This document shows, piece by piece, positions 16,940 to 25,773 of a stretch of 39,465 bases of DNA. Where the stretch lies: NCBI GenBank assembly GCA_934183325.1, contig CAKPSH010000013.1, positions 1-39,465 of the forward strand, in the 5' to 3' direction. Under the pieces are notes generated by a model. That model worked only from the letters and a program-made list of their open reading frames with translations, ran no database searches and was not told the origin of the DNA. This DNA is from an uncultured Clostridia bacterium. Lineage in GTDB: Bacteria; Bacillota; Clostridia; TANB77; CAG-508. A program made the translations under genes and the position numbers. Within the stretch, counting starts at the first letter, position 1, and each line of letters starts with the position of its first letter.

Positions 16940-17041
16940 ATGAACGGCTGTTGTTCAAATGATAGTGAAATCTTATGGTTCATTATTTTATTCCTGCTAC
17001 TATTTTGTTGCGGTTGTGGCAAAAGATGTTGCTGCAATTAA
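16940..17041 (+). CDS. Tiny Cys-rich single-pass membrane peptide (first of a pair)
   Basis: This is a 33-residue peptide: an N-terminal MNGCC, a hydrophobic helix ILWFIILFLLLF, then a Cys-rich tail CCGCGKRCCCN. Ten or so residues are Cys. TAGGAGG precedes the ATG at good spacing. The pattern recalls the short Gly/Cys-rich peptides (YjcZ-like) that are often sporulation-associated in Bacillota, but I cannot assign a family with confidence. It is followed 51 nt later by a similar gene. Confidence 0.7.
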   Translation: MNGCCSNDSEILWFIILFLLLFCCGCGKRCCCN

Positions 17042-17092
17042 TACTTAATTAGTAATTATTCCATTTTTAAGTCTAAGAGGAGGTGAATTTAC

Positions 17093-17218
17093 ATGCCTGA
17101 GAATAGATGCTGTGGTGGTGGCGGATTTGGTTTCGGTGGAGACAACTGTTGCTGGATAATAATTCTTATTATATTGATATTCTGCTGTTGCGGAAATAAT
17201 AACAATTGTGGTTGCTAA
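17093..17218 (+). CDS. Tiny Gly/Cys-rich single-pass membrane peptide (second of a pair)
   Basis: This is a 41-residue peptide: a head with RCCGGGGFGFGGDNCC, a hydrophobic helix WIIILIILIF, and a CCCGNNNNCGC tail. GAGGAGGTG precedes the ATG. It is similar in layout to the peptide at 16940 with the Gly and Cys blocks arranged differently, probably an old duplication. Metal or thiol cross-linking in the spore coat or envelope is one idea; nothing in the sequence proves it. Confidence 0.72.
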   Translation: MPENRCCGGGGFGFGGDNCCWIIILIILIFCCCGNNNNCGC

Positions 17219-17277
17219 TAACTAATTTTTAGAAATTTTCTAAATACTTTTAATAATGAAAAAATTTCTAAAATACA

Positions 17278-17323
17278 AAAAAACTACATATATTAATTTT
17301 TCAATTAATATACGTAGTTTTTT
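17278..17323. terminator. Convergent terminator between the Cys-rich pair and obg
   Basis: A 21-bp stem with one imperfect pair (G-U in the minus-strand RNA) begins AAAAAACTAC and ends GTAGTTTTTT, so it works on both strands. It lies ten bases past the obg stop. A second 13-bp inverted repeat (TTTTAGAAATTTT / AAAATTTCTAAAA) lies just upstream at about 17227-17273. Confidence 0.8.
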
Positions 17324-17332
17324 ATTATTCTT

Positions 17333-18607
17333 CTAATCTTCCCAGTCAAAATACCAGTCTAATATCTTAACTCTATCTCCATCTTTAACTCCCATTTCCT
17401 TTAACTTGCCTTCAATTCCAATTTCAACAAGTTGTTTATGGAAATAATGCATTGATTCTCTATCTTGAATATTTACTCTTCCCATTAATCTTTCTGCTGC
17501 TGGTCCACTAACTAAATATTCTCCATTTTCCTTTACTACTTCAAATTCGTCTTTTTTATCTTGTAATGTATAAACAATCTTTTCATCTTCTTCAACCATT
17601 TCTTCTTTTGGCAATTCTTTTAATGTCTTAGAAACATATTTTATAAGTTCTTTAACTCCTTCTCCTGTTGCAGATGAAATTTTAAATATTTTTGTATTTT
17701 CTTTTTTAGCTATCTCTTCTAATTCTTGTATTTTTTCATTATTTTGCATTGAATCAATCTTTGTAGCAACTATAATTTGTTTCTTTTCAGCTAATTTTTC
17801 ACTGTATTTTCTTAATTCATTATTTATAGTATAATAGCTTTCTTTTGGAGACATTTGAGCTAAATCAGATACATCAACAAAATGTAATAATAATCTTGTC
17901 CTTTCAACATGTCTTAAAAATTGAAGTCCTAATCCTACTCCTTCACTAGCTCCTTCAATAATTCCTGGAATATCAGCAATAACAAAGTCATCTCCAAATT
18001 CTGTTTTTACAACACCTAAATTTGGATTTATTGTTGTAAAATTGTAATCTGCTATTTTAGGTGTTGCAGATGTTACAACAGATAAGAATGTTGATTTACC
18101 TACATTTGGAAATCCTAATAATCCTACATCAGCTAATAATTTTAATTCTAATATAATTTCTTTTTCTATTCCTTTTTCTCCATCCTGTGCAAATCTAGGT
18201 GCTTGTCTTGTTGCTGTTGCAAAGTGTGAATTTCCTTTTCCACCTCTTCCACCTGGGGCAATCAATTCAACTTGTCCTATTTTTGATAAGTCAGCAACGA
18301 TTTTTCCAGTTTCCGCATCTTTTACAATAGTTCCTTGTGGTACTTTTATATATAAATCTTCTCCGCTTTTTCCATATCTATTGCTACCTTCTCCATCTTG
18401 ACCATTTTCTGCTTTAAATTTTTTTTGAAATCTAAAGTCAACTAAAGTGTTCATATCCTTATCAACTATAAAGTAAATATCTCCACCTTTGCCTCCATCA
18501 CCACCATCAGGTCCTCCTGCTGCGACATATTTTTCACGTCTAAACGTTATTGCACCATTTCCACCATTTCCGGATTTAATTATTATTTTTGCAAAATCAG
18601 TAAACAT
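17333..18607 (-). CDS. obg: GTPase Obg/CgtA
   Basis: Obg is a ribosome-associated GTPase for 50S assembly and stress and sporulation control. It has the Gly-rich Obg fold (KSGNGGNGAITFRREKY, GGPDGGDGGKGGD), the G domain with GFPNVGKST, DIPGIIEGA and ATKID, and the C-terminal OCT domain typical of Bacillota (from about residue 345). The length is 424 residues. It is the last gene of rpiB-trpS-obg, 15 nt after trpS. Confidence 0.96.
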   Translation of the reverse strand: MFTDFAKIIIKSGNGGNGAITFRREKYVAAGGPDGGDGGKGGDIYFIVDKDMNTLVDFRFQKKFKAENGQDGEGSNRYGKSGEDLYIKVPQGTIVKDAETGKIVADLSKIGQVELIAPGGRGGKGNSHFATATRQAPRFAQDGEKGIEKEIILELKLLADVGLLGFPNVGKSTFLSVVTSATPKIADYNFTTINPNLGVVKTEFGDDFVIADIPGIIEGASEGVGLGLQFLRHVERTRLLLHFVDVSDLAQMSPKESYYTINNELRKYSEKLAEKKQIIVATKIDSMQNNEKIQELEEIAKKENTKIFKISSATGEGVKELIKYVSKTLKELPKEEMVEEDEKIVYTLQDKKDEFEVVKENGEYLVSGPAAERLMGRVNIQDRESMHYFHKQLVEIGIEGKLKEMGVKDGDRVKILDWYFDWED

Positions 18608-18622
18608 TCTTTCCTCCTATAT

Positions 18623-19636
18623 CTATTCTTCAAAGTAATCAAGCATCATTGCTTTCTTTACTTTTTTCATAGTTTTCTTTGCTTCATTTTGAGCTTTTCT
18701 TGTTCCATCCATTAAAATTTTATCTACTATTTCTGGATGTTCCTCATAATATTTTCTTTTCTCTCTAATTGGTTCTAGTTCTTTATTTATATTTTTAGCT
18801 AATTGCTTTTTACAAGCAACACATCCTCTTTTTCCGCTTCTACATTCTTCACAAACAGTCTTGCATTCTTCTTCAGAGCTAAATAAATTATGATAATATG
18901 CAACCATACAAACATCAGGATTACCTAAATCATCCTTTTTTATTCTGTTTGGATCTGTTACTGCACTCATAACCTTTTTATTAACTTCTTCTTCTGGATC
19001 AGATAAATATATTGCATTTCCCAATGATTTCCCCATTTTTTCATTACCATCTAATCCTTTTATTCTTTTTTCATTAGATAAAATGGCTTCTGGTTCTGTT
19101 AATACCTCACCATAAATACTATTAAACTTTCTTACAATTTCTCTACATTGTTCTATTAAAGGTAATTGGTCCTCTCCAACTGGTATAAGTTCTCCATTAA
19201 ATGTTGTTATATCTGCTGCTTGACTTACTGGATATCCTAAAAATCCATATGTTACACTTTCTCCAAATACTTCTCTTTTTTGAGCTAATTCTGTTTTTAC
19301 AGTTGGATTTCTTTCTAATCTAGCTATTGTTACTAAATTTGAATAATATACTGTTAATTCTGCGGTTTCTGGTATAAGTGATTGAATATATATTGTTGTT
19401 TTTTCTGGATCTATTCCTACTGATAAATAATCCATTGCAACTTCTCTTACATTTTTTCTTACTTTTTCTGGATTATTAAAATTATCTGTTAATGCTTGAA
19501 CATCTGCAATTAATATATATTGTTCATATTTTCCTTCATTTTGTAATTTTACACGATTTTTTAAAGATCCGAAATAATGTCCTATATGTAATTTTCCTGT
19601 TGGTCTATCTCCTGTTAAAATTCTCTTTTTCTCCAT
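18623..19636 (-). CDS. trpS: Tryptophanyl-tRNA synthetase, with a likely iron-sulphur site
   Basis: This class I synthetase charges tRNA-Trp. It has the HIGH-type motif GDRPTGKLHIGHYFGS and the KMSKS-type motif NEKMGKSLGN. The length is 337 residues. In the C-terminal part, Cys at about 243, 265, 272 and 275 form C-x21-C-x6-C-x2-C, close to the C-x22-C-x6-C-x2-C pattern known to hold a 4Fe-4S cluster in Thermotoga maritima TrpRS. Two further Cys lie between the first two. This fits an anaerobe. It follows rpiB by 17 nt and precedes obg. Confidence 0.96.
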   Translation of the reverse strand: MEKKRILTGDRPTGKLHIGHYFGSLKNRVKLQNEGKYEQYILIADVQALTDNFNNPEKVRKNVREVAMDYLSVGIDPEKTTIYIQSLIPETAELTVYYSNLVTIARLERNPTVKTELAQKREVFGESVTYGFLGYPVSQAADITTFNGELIPVGEDQLPLIEQCREIVRKFNSIYGEVLTEPEAILSNEKRIKGLDGNEKMGKSLGNAIYLSDPEEEVNKKVMSAVTDPNRIKKDDLGNPDVCMVAYYHNLFSSEEECKTVCEECRSGKRGCVACKKQLAKNINKELEPIREKRKYYEEHPEIVDKILMDGTRKAQNEAKKTMKKVKKAMMLDYFEE

Positions 19637-19653
19637 ATTTTCTCCTTTCTGTC

Positions 19654-20100
19654 TTATTTCATATTTTTATCTTCTATTTCATTTATTAAATCAATTCTAT
19701 ATTGATGCCTTCCACCTTCAAATTCTGTTGCTAAAAACATTCTTACTATACATATAGCTTCATTTACTGTAACATAATCTGCTCCTAAAGCTAATACATT
19801 TGCATCATTATGCATTCTCGAAAATTTTGCGGTTGTTTCTTGATAGCAAGGTGCACATCTTATTCCTTTGAATTTATTTGCCACCATTGATACACCTATT
19901 CCTGAACGACATATTACAATTCCTTTTTCAGCTTTTTTTGATTGTACTTCTTCAGCAACTTTAGCAGCATATTCTGGATAATTTACGCTTTCTTCTGAAT
20001 ATGTTCCTACATCATTATATTCAATTCCTGTTTCGTCAAAATATCTTTTTATTTCTTCTTTTAATTTATATCCTCCATGATCACAACCAATTGCTATCAT
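19654..20100 (-). CDS. rpiB: Ribose-5-phosphate isomerase B
   Basis: RpiB interconverts ribulose 5-phosphate and ribose 5-phosphate in the pentose phosphate pathway. The start MIAIGCDHGGYKLKEEI, the catalytic region CRSGIGVSMVANK and the stretch HNDANVLALGADYV match the RpiB/LacAB family at 148 residues. The usual C-G-T-G-I-G is C-R-S-G-I-G here, a variation at the phosphate/substrate loop, so a related sugar-phosphate isomerase is possible. It heads rpiB-trpS-obg. Confidence 0.92.
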   Translation of the reverse strand: MIAIGCDHGGYKLKEEIKRYFDETGIEYNDVGTYSEESVNYPEYAAKVAEEVQSKKAEKGIVICRSGIGVSMVANKFKGIRCAPCYQETTAKFSRMHNDANVLALGADYVTVNEAICIVRMFLATEFEGGRHQYRIDLINEIEDKNMK

Positions 20101-20169
20101 ACCAATCTCCTACCTTTCAAAAATTATACTATATATAATATCATATTTTTTCTTATTTTTCCAGTTTTC

Positions 20170-21693
20170 TTAGTTTCTTTCATCTTCTTGAATACATGCA
20201 ACAGTTTCTTCTGTAATTTCTTGCATGTTTACAATTGCATCTGTTTGTCTATTTCTCCATAAAAAGTTTATATTCGGATTTTTCGTTATTTCTTCAACTC
20301 GTAAACAAATATCATCAACACTCTCTCCCTGTTGTTTCCATATTTCAGCCATTTCTGTAAAAAAACGTCTTATATTTCCTTTAATATCCTTATCCTCATC
20401 ATCAATTCCATCAAGTGTAAAATCTTGCTCCTTTGATTGTAAGTTAACATCTGCACATTCAATATATTCCAATGGATTTTCTATTCCTACTTCTTTCATT
20501 TTATTATATAAGCCATAATTTCCTTTAGCAATAAATTCTTCCAAACTCATATCAATAGCTTCCAAAAAGATTCTAATTTGTTCTTCTTCTGATACATATG
20601 CCAAGTTTTCTCCCAGCGATCCTTTACTTGCTATCTCTGCAATTCTTTCCGCTTTTGCTTCTTCCATGGAATTTCCAAATAGTTCAATAGTATATGTTCC
20701 ATCATCTTTAACAATTACTGTTGGCATTTTTGTTAGTTTTTGTATTTTATTTCCATTATAATCTACTTCCGCTTCTGTTAAACCATGTCCAAGTACTTCA
20801 TGTGCTATAATCCATTTAGTTGCTGTTTCTGGATTAACAACAATTTCTCCTGTTTGTCTTACAAAATATGCCATTGTATTTTCACTAGCTACTGCTTGTA
20901 TCTCTTCATCTGTTTTATATGTTATTTTTGCTCTTTGCATATTATATGCTAAAACTGTCAAATCTAAATCTGGCATTGCTTCTTGTAAATTGTTCAATTC
21001 TTCGACTAACCACTCTTGATATTGTTCTGGAATATCTTGATTATTTATTACTATATTTTTTACATCTTCATAAGTTGGATTTTTTAAATCAACATAATTT
21101 TTAAAGTCCTTTACATCTGTGCAATAAACATCGCTGAAGAATTCTTTTATTATATATACATTATCTGTTAGTTTTTCCGTATTGATTCCGTAAGAATTTA
21201 AATCCTGAATAATAGGATCTTCTTGTTCTTCTTTTGTCTGACTGTTTTGACTGCTTTCTAGATCCGTTGTCTCAGGACTACTACTTTCTTCTTCACTTGG
21301 AATTTGTACAGTAATTGAAGATGATGTATTCTCTAATTCACTATTACTCTGTGATGAGCTTGCTATTACTCTATCTTGTGCACAACCAGATAATGCAATT
21401 GCCATAGCTAATGATACAAGAGCACCTTTTACCCATACTTTTGGTTCAATTTTTATTTTTCCACTTTTTTTATTTTCTTTATTCATTATAATAGGTAAAT
21501 TAATACAATAAACTTTATTTATGTCATATGTATTGTAAATTTTATATAATTCAGCAAATTCATCTAATTCTGGGTATTCAAGTTTATCTTCTTCTATTAC
21601 TCTTAAAAAATATTTTTCATAATTTTTATTAGATAATACTAAAAATTTTTTTCCTTTAAATTTTATATTAGATAATATTCTATATTCTTCCAT
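20170..21693 (-). CDS. Membrane-anchored putative metalloprotein with a cytoplasmic N-domain
   Basis: I do not recognise the family. Residues 1-85 form a small hydrophilic domain (KFKGKKFLVLSNKNYEKYFLR). A membrane segment follows (about 87-105, GALVSLAMAIALSGC), ending in a lipobox-like LSGC that is too far from the N-terminus for a normal lipoprotein. Next come a Ser/Glu-rich linker and a large outer domain of about 360 residues containing AHEVLGHGLTEAE with H298, E299 and H303. HExxxH resembles, but is not, the HExxH zinc-protease motif. The start is the ATG at 21693, with GGAG nine bases ahead, rather than the one 15 bases earlier. The length is 507 residues. It lies between rpiB and the divergent ylbJ; a cell-wall or spore-related function is only a guess. 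Confidence 0.72.
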   Translation of the reverse strand: MEEYRILSNIKFKGKKFLVLSNKNYEKYFLRVIEEDKLEYPELDEFAELYKIYNTYDINKVYCINLPIIMNKENKKSGKIKIEPKVWVKGALVSLAMAIALSGCAQDRVIASSSQSNSELENTSSSITVQIPSEEESSSPETTDLESSQNSQTKEEQEDPIIQDLNSYGINTEKLTDNVYIIKEFFSDVYCTDVKDFKNYVDLKNPTYEDVKNIVINNQDIPEQYQEWLVEELNNLQEAMPDLDLTVLAYNMQRAKITYKTDEEIQAVASENTMAYFVRQTGEIVVNPETATKWIIAHEVLGHGLTEAEVDYNGNKIQKLTKMPTVIVKDDGTYTIELFGNSMEEAKAERIAEIASKGSLGENLAYVSEEEQIRIFLEAIDMSLEEFIAKGNYGLYNKMKEVGIENPLEYIECADVNLQSKEQDFTLDGIDDEDKDIKGNIRRFFTEMAEIWKQQGESVDDICLRVEEITKNPNINFLWRNRQTDAIVNMQEITEETVACIQEDERN

Positions 21694-21767
21694 TACTTTT
21701 TTCTCCATTATTATTTTCTATATTTTACTTTATCATATTTTCCTTTAATTTACAATATATATACGAT

Positions 21768-22826
21768 ATGAAAAATAGAAGTTTTAAGTTTATGTTGTTT
21801 TCTGTTAAGGAAAATATTTTATCAATTATATTTGTTTTGTTTACAATTGCATTAGTATTATTCTCAAAAGATAATTTAGTTGCTGCTAAATCTGGTTTAA
21901 TATTATGGGCAAACTCTGTTGTACCTTCACTTTTTCCATTTTTTATAGCTACAGAACTACTTAGTTATACTAATGTTATTGATTATTTAGGAAAATTTTT
22001 TAATTGTATTATGAGACCTTTATTTAATGTTCCTGGAGAGGGTTCTTTTCCTTTTATTATGGGAATTATAAGCGGATATCCTACAGGTGCAAAAATTGTT
22101 TCAAAATTTAAAAAAGATGGGATATGCTCACCCATTGAAGCTGAACGACTTTTAGCTTTTACCAATAACTCCGGACCACTTTTTATAATTGGAACTGTTG
22201 GTATTTCACTCTTTGGTAACACTGAAATTGGACTTTTATTATTTATTACTCATCTTCTTGCTTGTATTACTGTTGGAATAATTTTTAGGTTTTGGAAATT
22301 TAAAAGTACTTCGAATTCAATCAATAAAGTCTCATATTTTAAAGAAAAAACATCTGCAAACATAAATAGTTTAGGTAAAATTCTAGGTCTTAGTATTACA
22401 ACTGCAACACATACTGTTATGCTAATAGGTGGTTTCGTAGTTCTATTTAGTGTTATTATCTCAATTATAAACAAAAGTGGTATTTTAAATATTTTATCCG
22501 TAATTGTTCTTCCTTTATTTAAAGTACTAAAAATAAATCCTGAATTTTCATCAGGACTTATAAGTGGTATTATTGAGTTAACTAATGGAGTAAATATTGT
22601 CGCAAATATTCCAGAAAAAGCAATTTCTATTAATATAATTCTTTGCGCATTTTTACTTGGTTTTGGAGGTATTTCAGTTATACTCCAAGTATTTAGCATT
22701 GTTTCAGAAGAAAATATATCTATAAAGCCTTATATTATTGGCAAATTATTGCAAGGACTATTTGCTGCTTTTTACACCTATTTGTTTATTCAAAATTTTA
22801 GTTTTTTTAATTTTGATTTACCTTAA
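21768..22826 (+). CDS. ylbJ: Sporulation integral membrane protein YlbJ
   Basis: This 352-residue polytopic membrane protein belongs to the nucleoside-recognition (Gate) group, as YlbJ does. Typical stretches are LILWANSVVPSLFPFFIATELL, PFIMGIISGYPTGAKIVS, LAFTNNSGPLFIIGTVG and later LISGIIELTNGV and FGGISVILQV. In Bacillus subtilis YlbJ is needed for spore formation, which suggests this organism descends from spore formers. It is one of few plus-strand genes. Its stop overlaps the stop of the convergent gene at 22823 by 4 bp. Confidence 0.9.
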   Translation: MKNRSFKFMLFSVKENILSIIFVLFTIALVLFSKDNLVAAKSGLILWANSVVPSLFPFFIATELLSYTNVIDYLGKFFNCIMRPLFNVPGEGSFPFIMGIISGYPTGAKIVSKFKKDGICSPIEAERLLAFTNNSGPLFIIGTVGISLFGNTEIGLLLFITHLLACITVGIIFRFWKFKSTSNSINKVSYFKEKTSANINSLGKILGLSITTATHTVMLIGGFVVLFSVIISIINKSGILNILSVIVLPLFKVLKINPEFSSGLISGIIELTNGVNIVANIPEKAISINIILCAFLLGFGGISVILQVFSIVSEENISIKPYIIGKLLQGLFAAFYTYLFIQNFSFFNFDLP

Positions 22827-23212
22827 TATCTCCTATATCTAGTATTGCATCCACAAGAATTGCTGTTTTCACTTATTAGAGGAGGTCTATTGGTATTTAT
22901 TGTAGCATTTAATGTATTAACAGTAGCACTTGTCGTTTCTATATCTGTATTTGAATTTTCTCTCTCACATCTTATTAATTTTATAATGATTCTTGTTAGA
23001 AAAGCAGATATAAATGCTAAAATTGTATATAAAATTACATAAATTAGAAATGTTTCATCAAAAGCTGTAAATGCAACAACTAAAAAAATAGCAAAAAAGA
23101 TTGCCGCAATTTTTATTGGACAATGTAATATAGTTTCTAAAACACTTGCTAATATTATAGTGGCAATTGGTAACGCAAAAAATAATAGTAAATTATTCAT
23201 ATATATATTCAT
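22823..23212 (-). CDS. Small membrane protein with a Cys/Arg tail
   Basis: I do not recognise this 129-residue protein. It has three or four hydrophobic segments within residues 5-85 (LLLFFALPIATIILA, IAAIFFAIFLVVAFTA, LIYVILYTILAFISAFL), then a Thr/Asn-rich stretch and the ending NSCGCNTRYRRY. Either of two close ATGs (23212 or 23200) could be the start; the AAGGA lies between them in spacing. It shares its TTAA stop with convergent ylbJ and follows truA on the same strand, so it may be the tail of the rnjA-gltX-truA unit. Confidence 0.65.
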   Translation of the reverse strand: MNIYMNNLLLFFALPIATIILASVLETILHCPIKIAAIFFAIFLVVAFTAFDETFLIYVILYTILAFISAFLTRIIIKLIRCERENSNTDIETTSATVNTLNATINTNRPPLISENSNSCGCNTRYRRY

Positions 23213-23300
23213 TCCTTTCTTAAATATAAGGTATTCTTATAATCTCTAAAAAGTTCTTTATTATATATTATGAATTTCTATTATTTTTGTTCCCAGATTT

Positions 23301-24038
23301 TTATACATATTTTACATTTACTAAATATAAGCCTTGTGGTGGTAGTGTTTTTCCTGCCATTTGTCTGTTTTTAGACTCAATTATTGAAGGTATATCACTT
23401 TCTTTTATTTTTCCTAATCCAACATCAACTAATGTTCCTGAAATAATTCTTACCATATTATATAAAAAACCGTTTCCTGTTAATTCTATATATATTCTAT
23501 TATCTTTTTTAGTTACTTCTGCTTTATAAATTGTTCTTACACTACTCTTTGATGAAGTTCCACTAGCTTTAAAAGCTTTGAAATCATGTTCTCCCTCAAA
23601 ATGTTTTGCTGCTTTTTGCATTTCTTCTATATTTAATTTTTGTGGTACACAAAATTCTAAAGTTCTATATATAGCGGTTCCATATTCAGAGTTATTTATT
23701 ATATACCTATATGTTTTTTCTTTACAATTAAATCTACTATGAAATCTTTCATCTACTTCTTCTGCATTCTGTATTCTAATAGATTTTTTTAGTTTAGTAT
23801 TTAGTGCTATTGGTATTTTTTCTATTGGTATATTTGAATTAGTTTTGAAATTTGCAACTTGTCCTAATGCATGTACTCCAGCATCTGTTCTTCCTGATGC
23901 ATTTAATTCAACTTTTTCTCCCGTAATCTCTTCTATTGCTCTTTCTATTTCACCTTGTATATTTAATTTATTAGGCTGTTTTTGCCATCCATTAAAATCT
24001 TTTCCATCATATTCTATTGTTAATTTTATATTTCTCAT
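23301..24038 (-). CDS. truA: tRNA pseudouridine(38-40) synthase TruA
   Basis: TruA makes pseudouridine in the anticodon stem-loop. The start NIKLTIEYDGKDFNGWQKQP, the catalytic ASGRTDAGVHALGQVANF (Asp nucleophile), RTIY and NGFLYNMVRIISGTLVDVG are signature stretches. The length of 245 residues is normal. It follows gltX. Confidence 0.96.
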   Translation of the reverse strand: MRNIKLTIEYDGKDFNGWQKQPNKLNIQGEIERAIEEITGEKVELNASGRTDAGVHALGQVANFKTNSNIPIEKIPIALNTKLKKSIRIQNAEEVDERFHSRFNCKEKTYRYIINNSEYGTAIYRTLEFCVPQKLNIEEMQKAAKHFEGEHDFKAFKASGTSSKSSVRTIYKAEVTKKDNRIYIELTGNGFLYNMVRIISGTLVDVGLGKIKESDIPSIIESKNRQMAGKTLPPQGLYLVNVKYV

Positions 24039-24059
24039 TTTTACTTCCTTATATTTTTT

Positions 24060-24087
24060 AAGGTCAAGGCATTATAACCTCGACCTT
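24060..24087. terminator. Hairpin between gltX and truA
   Basis: A 10-bp stem AAGGTCAAGG / CCTCGACCTT with an 8-nt loop has one imperfect pair (G-U in the minus-strand RNA). The T-run is on the plus-strand side, so for the minus-strand operon it may be a processing site rather than a full terminator. Confidence 0.45.
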
Positions 24088-24092
24088 TTGTT

Positions 24093-25745
24093 TTATTTTA
24101 TAGCTTTTTGTAATCTATTAATTACACTTTCTTTTCCTAAAACTTGCATAATATCATACATATCAGGTGTATTTGATCTTCCTGTTAAAGATATTCTTAT
24201 TACTGTTGATATATCTCCTACATGTCCTTTAAATTGCTCTGGATTTGCTTTGAATTCTTTTACTTCTCTTGCATATCCAAATTCTTCTGCCAAATCTTTC
24301 ATTTTATTAAACCATGTATTTTTATCATCTGATAAATCGAAATATTTTTCAATATATGTTTCAACAATCTTTTTAATTTCTTCCTTATCATTGATTTTTT
24401 GATATTCATAAGCAATGTCTTGATTTAAAAATCTTTCATCATACATGTAATCAATATTTTCTTTTATTGTTGACCATTTAGAAATATCTTTTCTAGGCTT
24501 TTCATTTCCACGTTCTATTCCTAATACCTTTAATGTATATTCTTTGTCTTTTTCTAATAATTCTTTCAAATCTGCATCATATTCATTTGCCCAATTTATA
24601 GCATAATCATATACTGTTTGTGCATCATATTTTGATATTACTGTTTTTGAAATATCCAATAATTTAACCATATCAAATAAAGCACCACTTACACTCATTT
24701 TATTTAATTGTAAATCGAAATCTTCTAATGAAGCATTTTTGTTTTGTTTTCTCCATTGTTCAAAGTTTGAATTTGCAATATTTAATAAATATTCTTTAAC
24801 AGCTTCTGGTGGAATTCCTTCTTTAGCATAATATTCTACTGCTGCTTCTGGATCTTTTCTTTTACTTAACTTTCTCTTTGCTCCATTTTCTTCTTTTAAA
24901 ATTGGAGCTATATGACAATACTTTGGTGCTTTAAATCCTAAAACTTGGAATAATTGAACATGTACTGGTAATGAAGATAACCATTCATCTCCACGAATTA
25001 CGTGTGTTGTTCCCATTAAATGGTCATCTACAGCATGTGCAAAATGGTATGTTGGTAATCCGTCTGATTTAATAATAACTATATCTTGATTATTTTCAGG
25101 GAATGTTACATTTCCTTTTATCACATCTTTGAATTTTATTTTTCTTTCTGGATCACCTGGTGATTTTAATCTTATAATGTATTCTTCACCATTTTTTATT
25201 TTTTCAGCTGCTTCTGTGATTGGTAAATTTCTATATTTTGCCCATACACCATAATATCCTGGTATTACTTTTGCTTCTTCTTGTTTTTTTCTCATTTCGT
25301 CTAGTTCTTCAGCTGTACAAAAACATGGATATGCAAGTCTATTTTCAATTAAATATTTAGCATAAGCTTGATATATTTCTTTTCTTTGACTTTGTTTATA
25401 TGGACCGTATTCTCCAAATGATTCATCTTCATTTTTCATTCCTTCATCTGGAATAATATCAAATTTTTTCAAGGAATCTATAATTCCTGTTATACCATTT
25501 TCTACTTCTCTTTTTTGATCTGTGTCTTCTATTCTTAAGAAAAATACTCCATTAGTTTGACTTGTAACCTTTCTTGCAATTAATGCTGAGTATAATCCTC
25601 CTATATGAACAAATCCTGTTGGGCTTGGTGCAAATCTGGTTACGATTGCATCTTCTGGTAAATTTCTTCTTGGATATTTCTCTTCATAATAAGAAATATC
25701 TTTTATATCTGGAAATATTAAATTTGCTAAATCTTTATAGTCCAT
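24093..25745 (-). CDS. gltX: Glutamyl-tRNA synthetase
   Basis: GluRS charges tRNA-Glu, and with gatCAB in the same window it is presumably non-discriminating, also charging tRNA-Gln for later amidation. It has the HIGH-type RFAPSPTGFVHIGG near residue 40-50 and the KMSKS-type KRKLSKRKDPEA. The length of 550 residues is somewhat above average, with about 35 residues ahead of the usual start and a long C-terminal anticodon-binding part. It lies 28 nt after rnjA. Confidence 0.95.
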   Translation of the reverse strand: MDYKDLANLIFPDIKDISYYEEKYPRRNLPEDAIVTRFAPSPTGFVHIGGLYSALIARKVTSQTNGVFFLRIEDTDQKREVENGITGIIDSLKKFDIIPDEGMKNEDESFGEYGPYKQSQRKEIYQAYAKYLIENRLAYPCFCTAEELDEMRKKQEEAKVIPGYYGVWAKYRNLPITEAAEKIKNGEEYIIRLKSPGDPERKIKFKDVIKGNVTFPENNQDIVIIKSDGLPTYHFAHAVDDHLMGTTHVIRGDEWLSSLPVHVQLFQVLGFKAPKYCHIAPILKEENGAKRKLSKRKDPEAAVEYYAKEGIPPEAVKEYLLNIANSNFEQWRKQNKNASLEDFDLQLNKMSVSGALFDMVKLLDISKTVISKYDAQTVYDYAINWANEYDADLKELLEKDKEYTLKVLGIERGNEKPRKDISKWSTIKENIDYMYDERFLNQDIAYEYQKINDKEEIKKIVETYIEKYFDLSDDKNTWFNKMKDLAEEFGYAREVKEFKANPEQFKGHVGDISTVIRISLTGRSNTPDMYDIMQVLGKESVINRLQKAIK

Positions 25746-25773
25746 TTTTATATCCTTCTTTCATATTATATTT

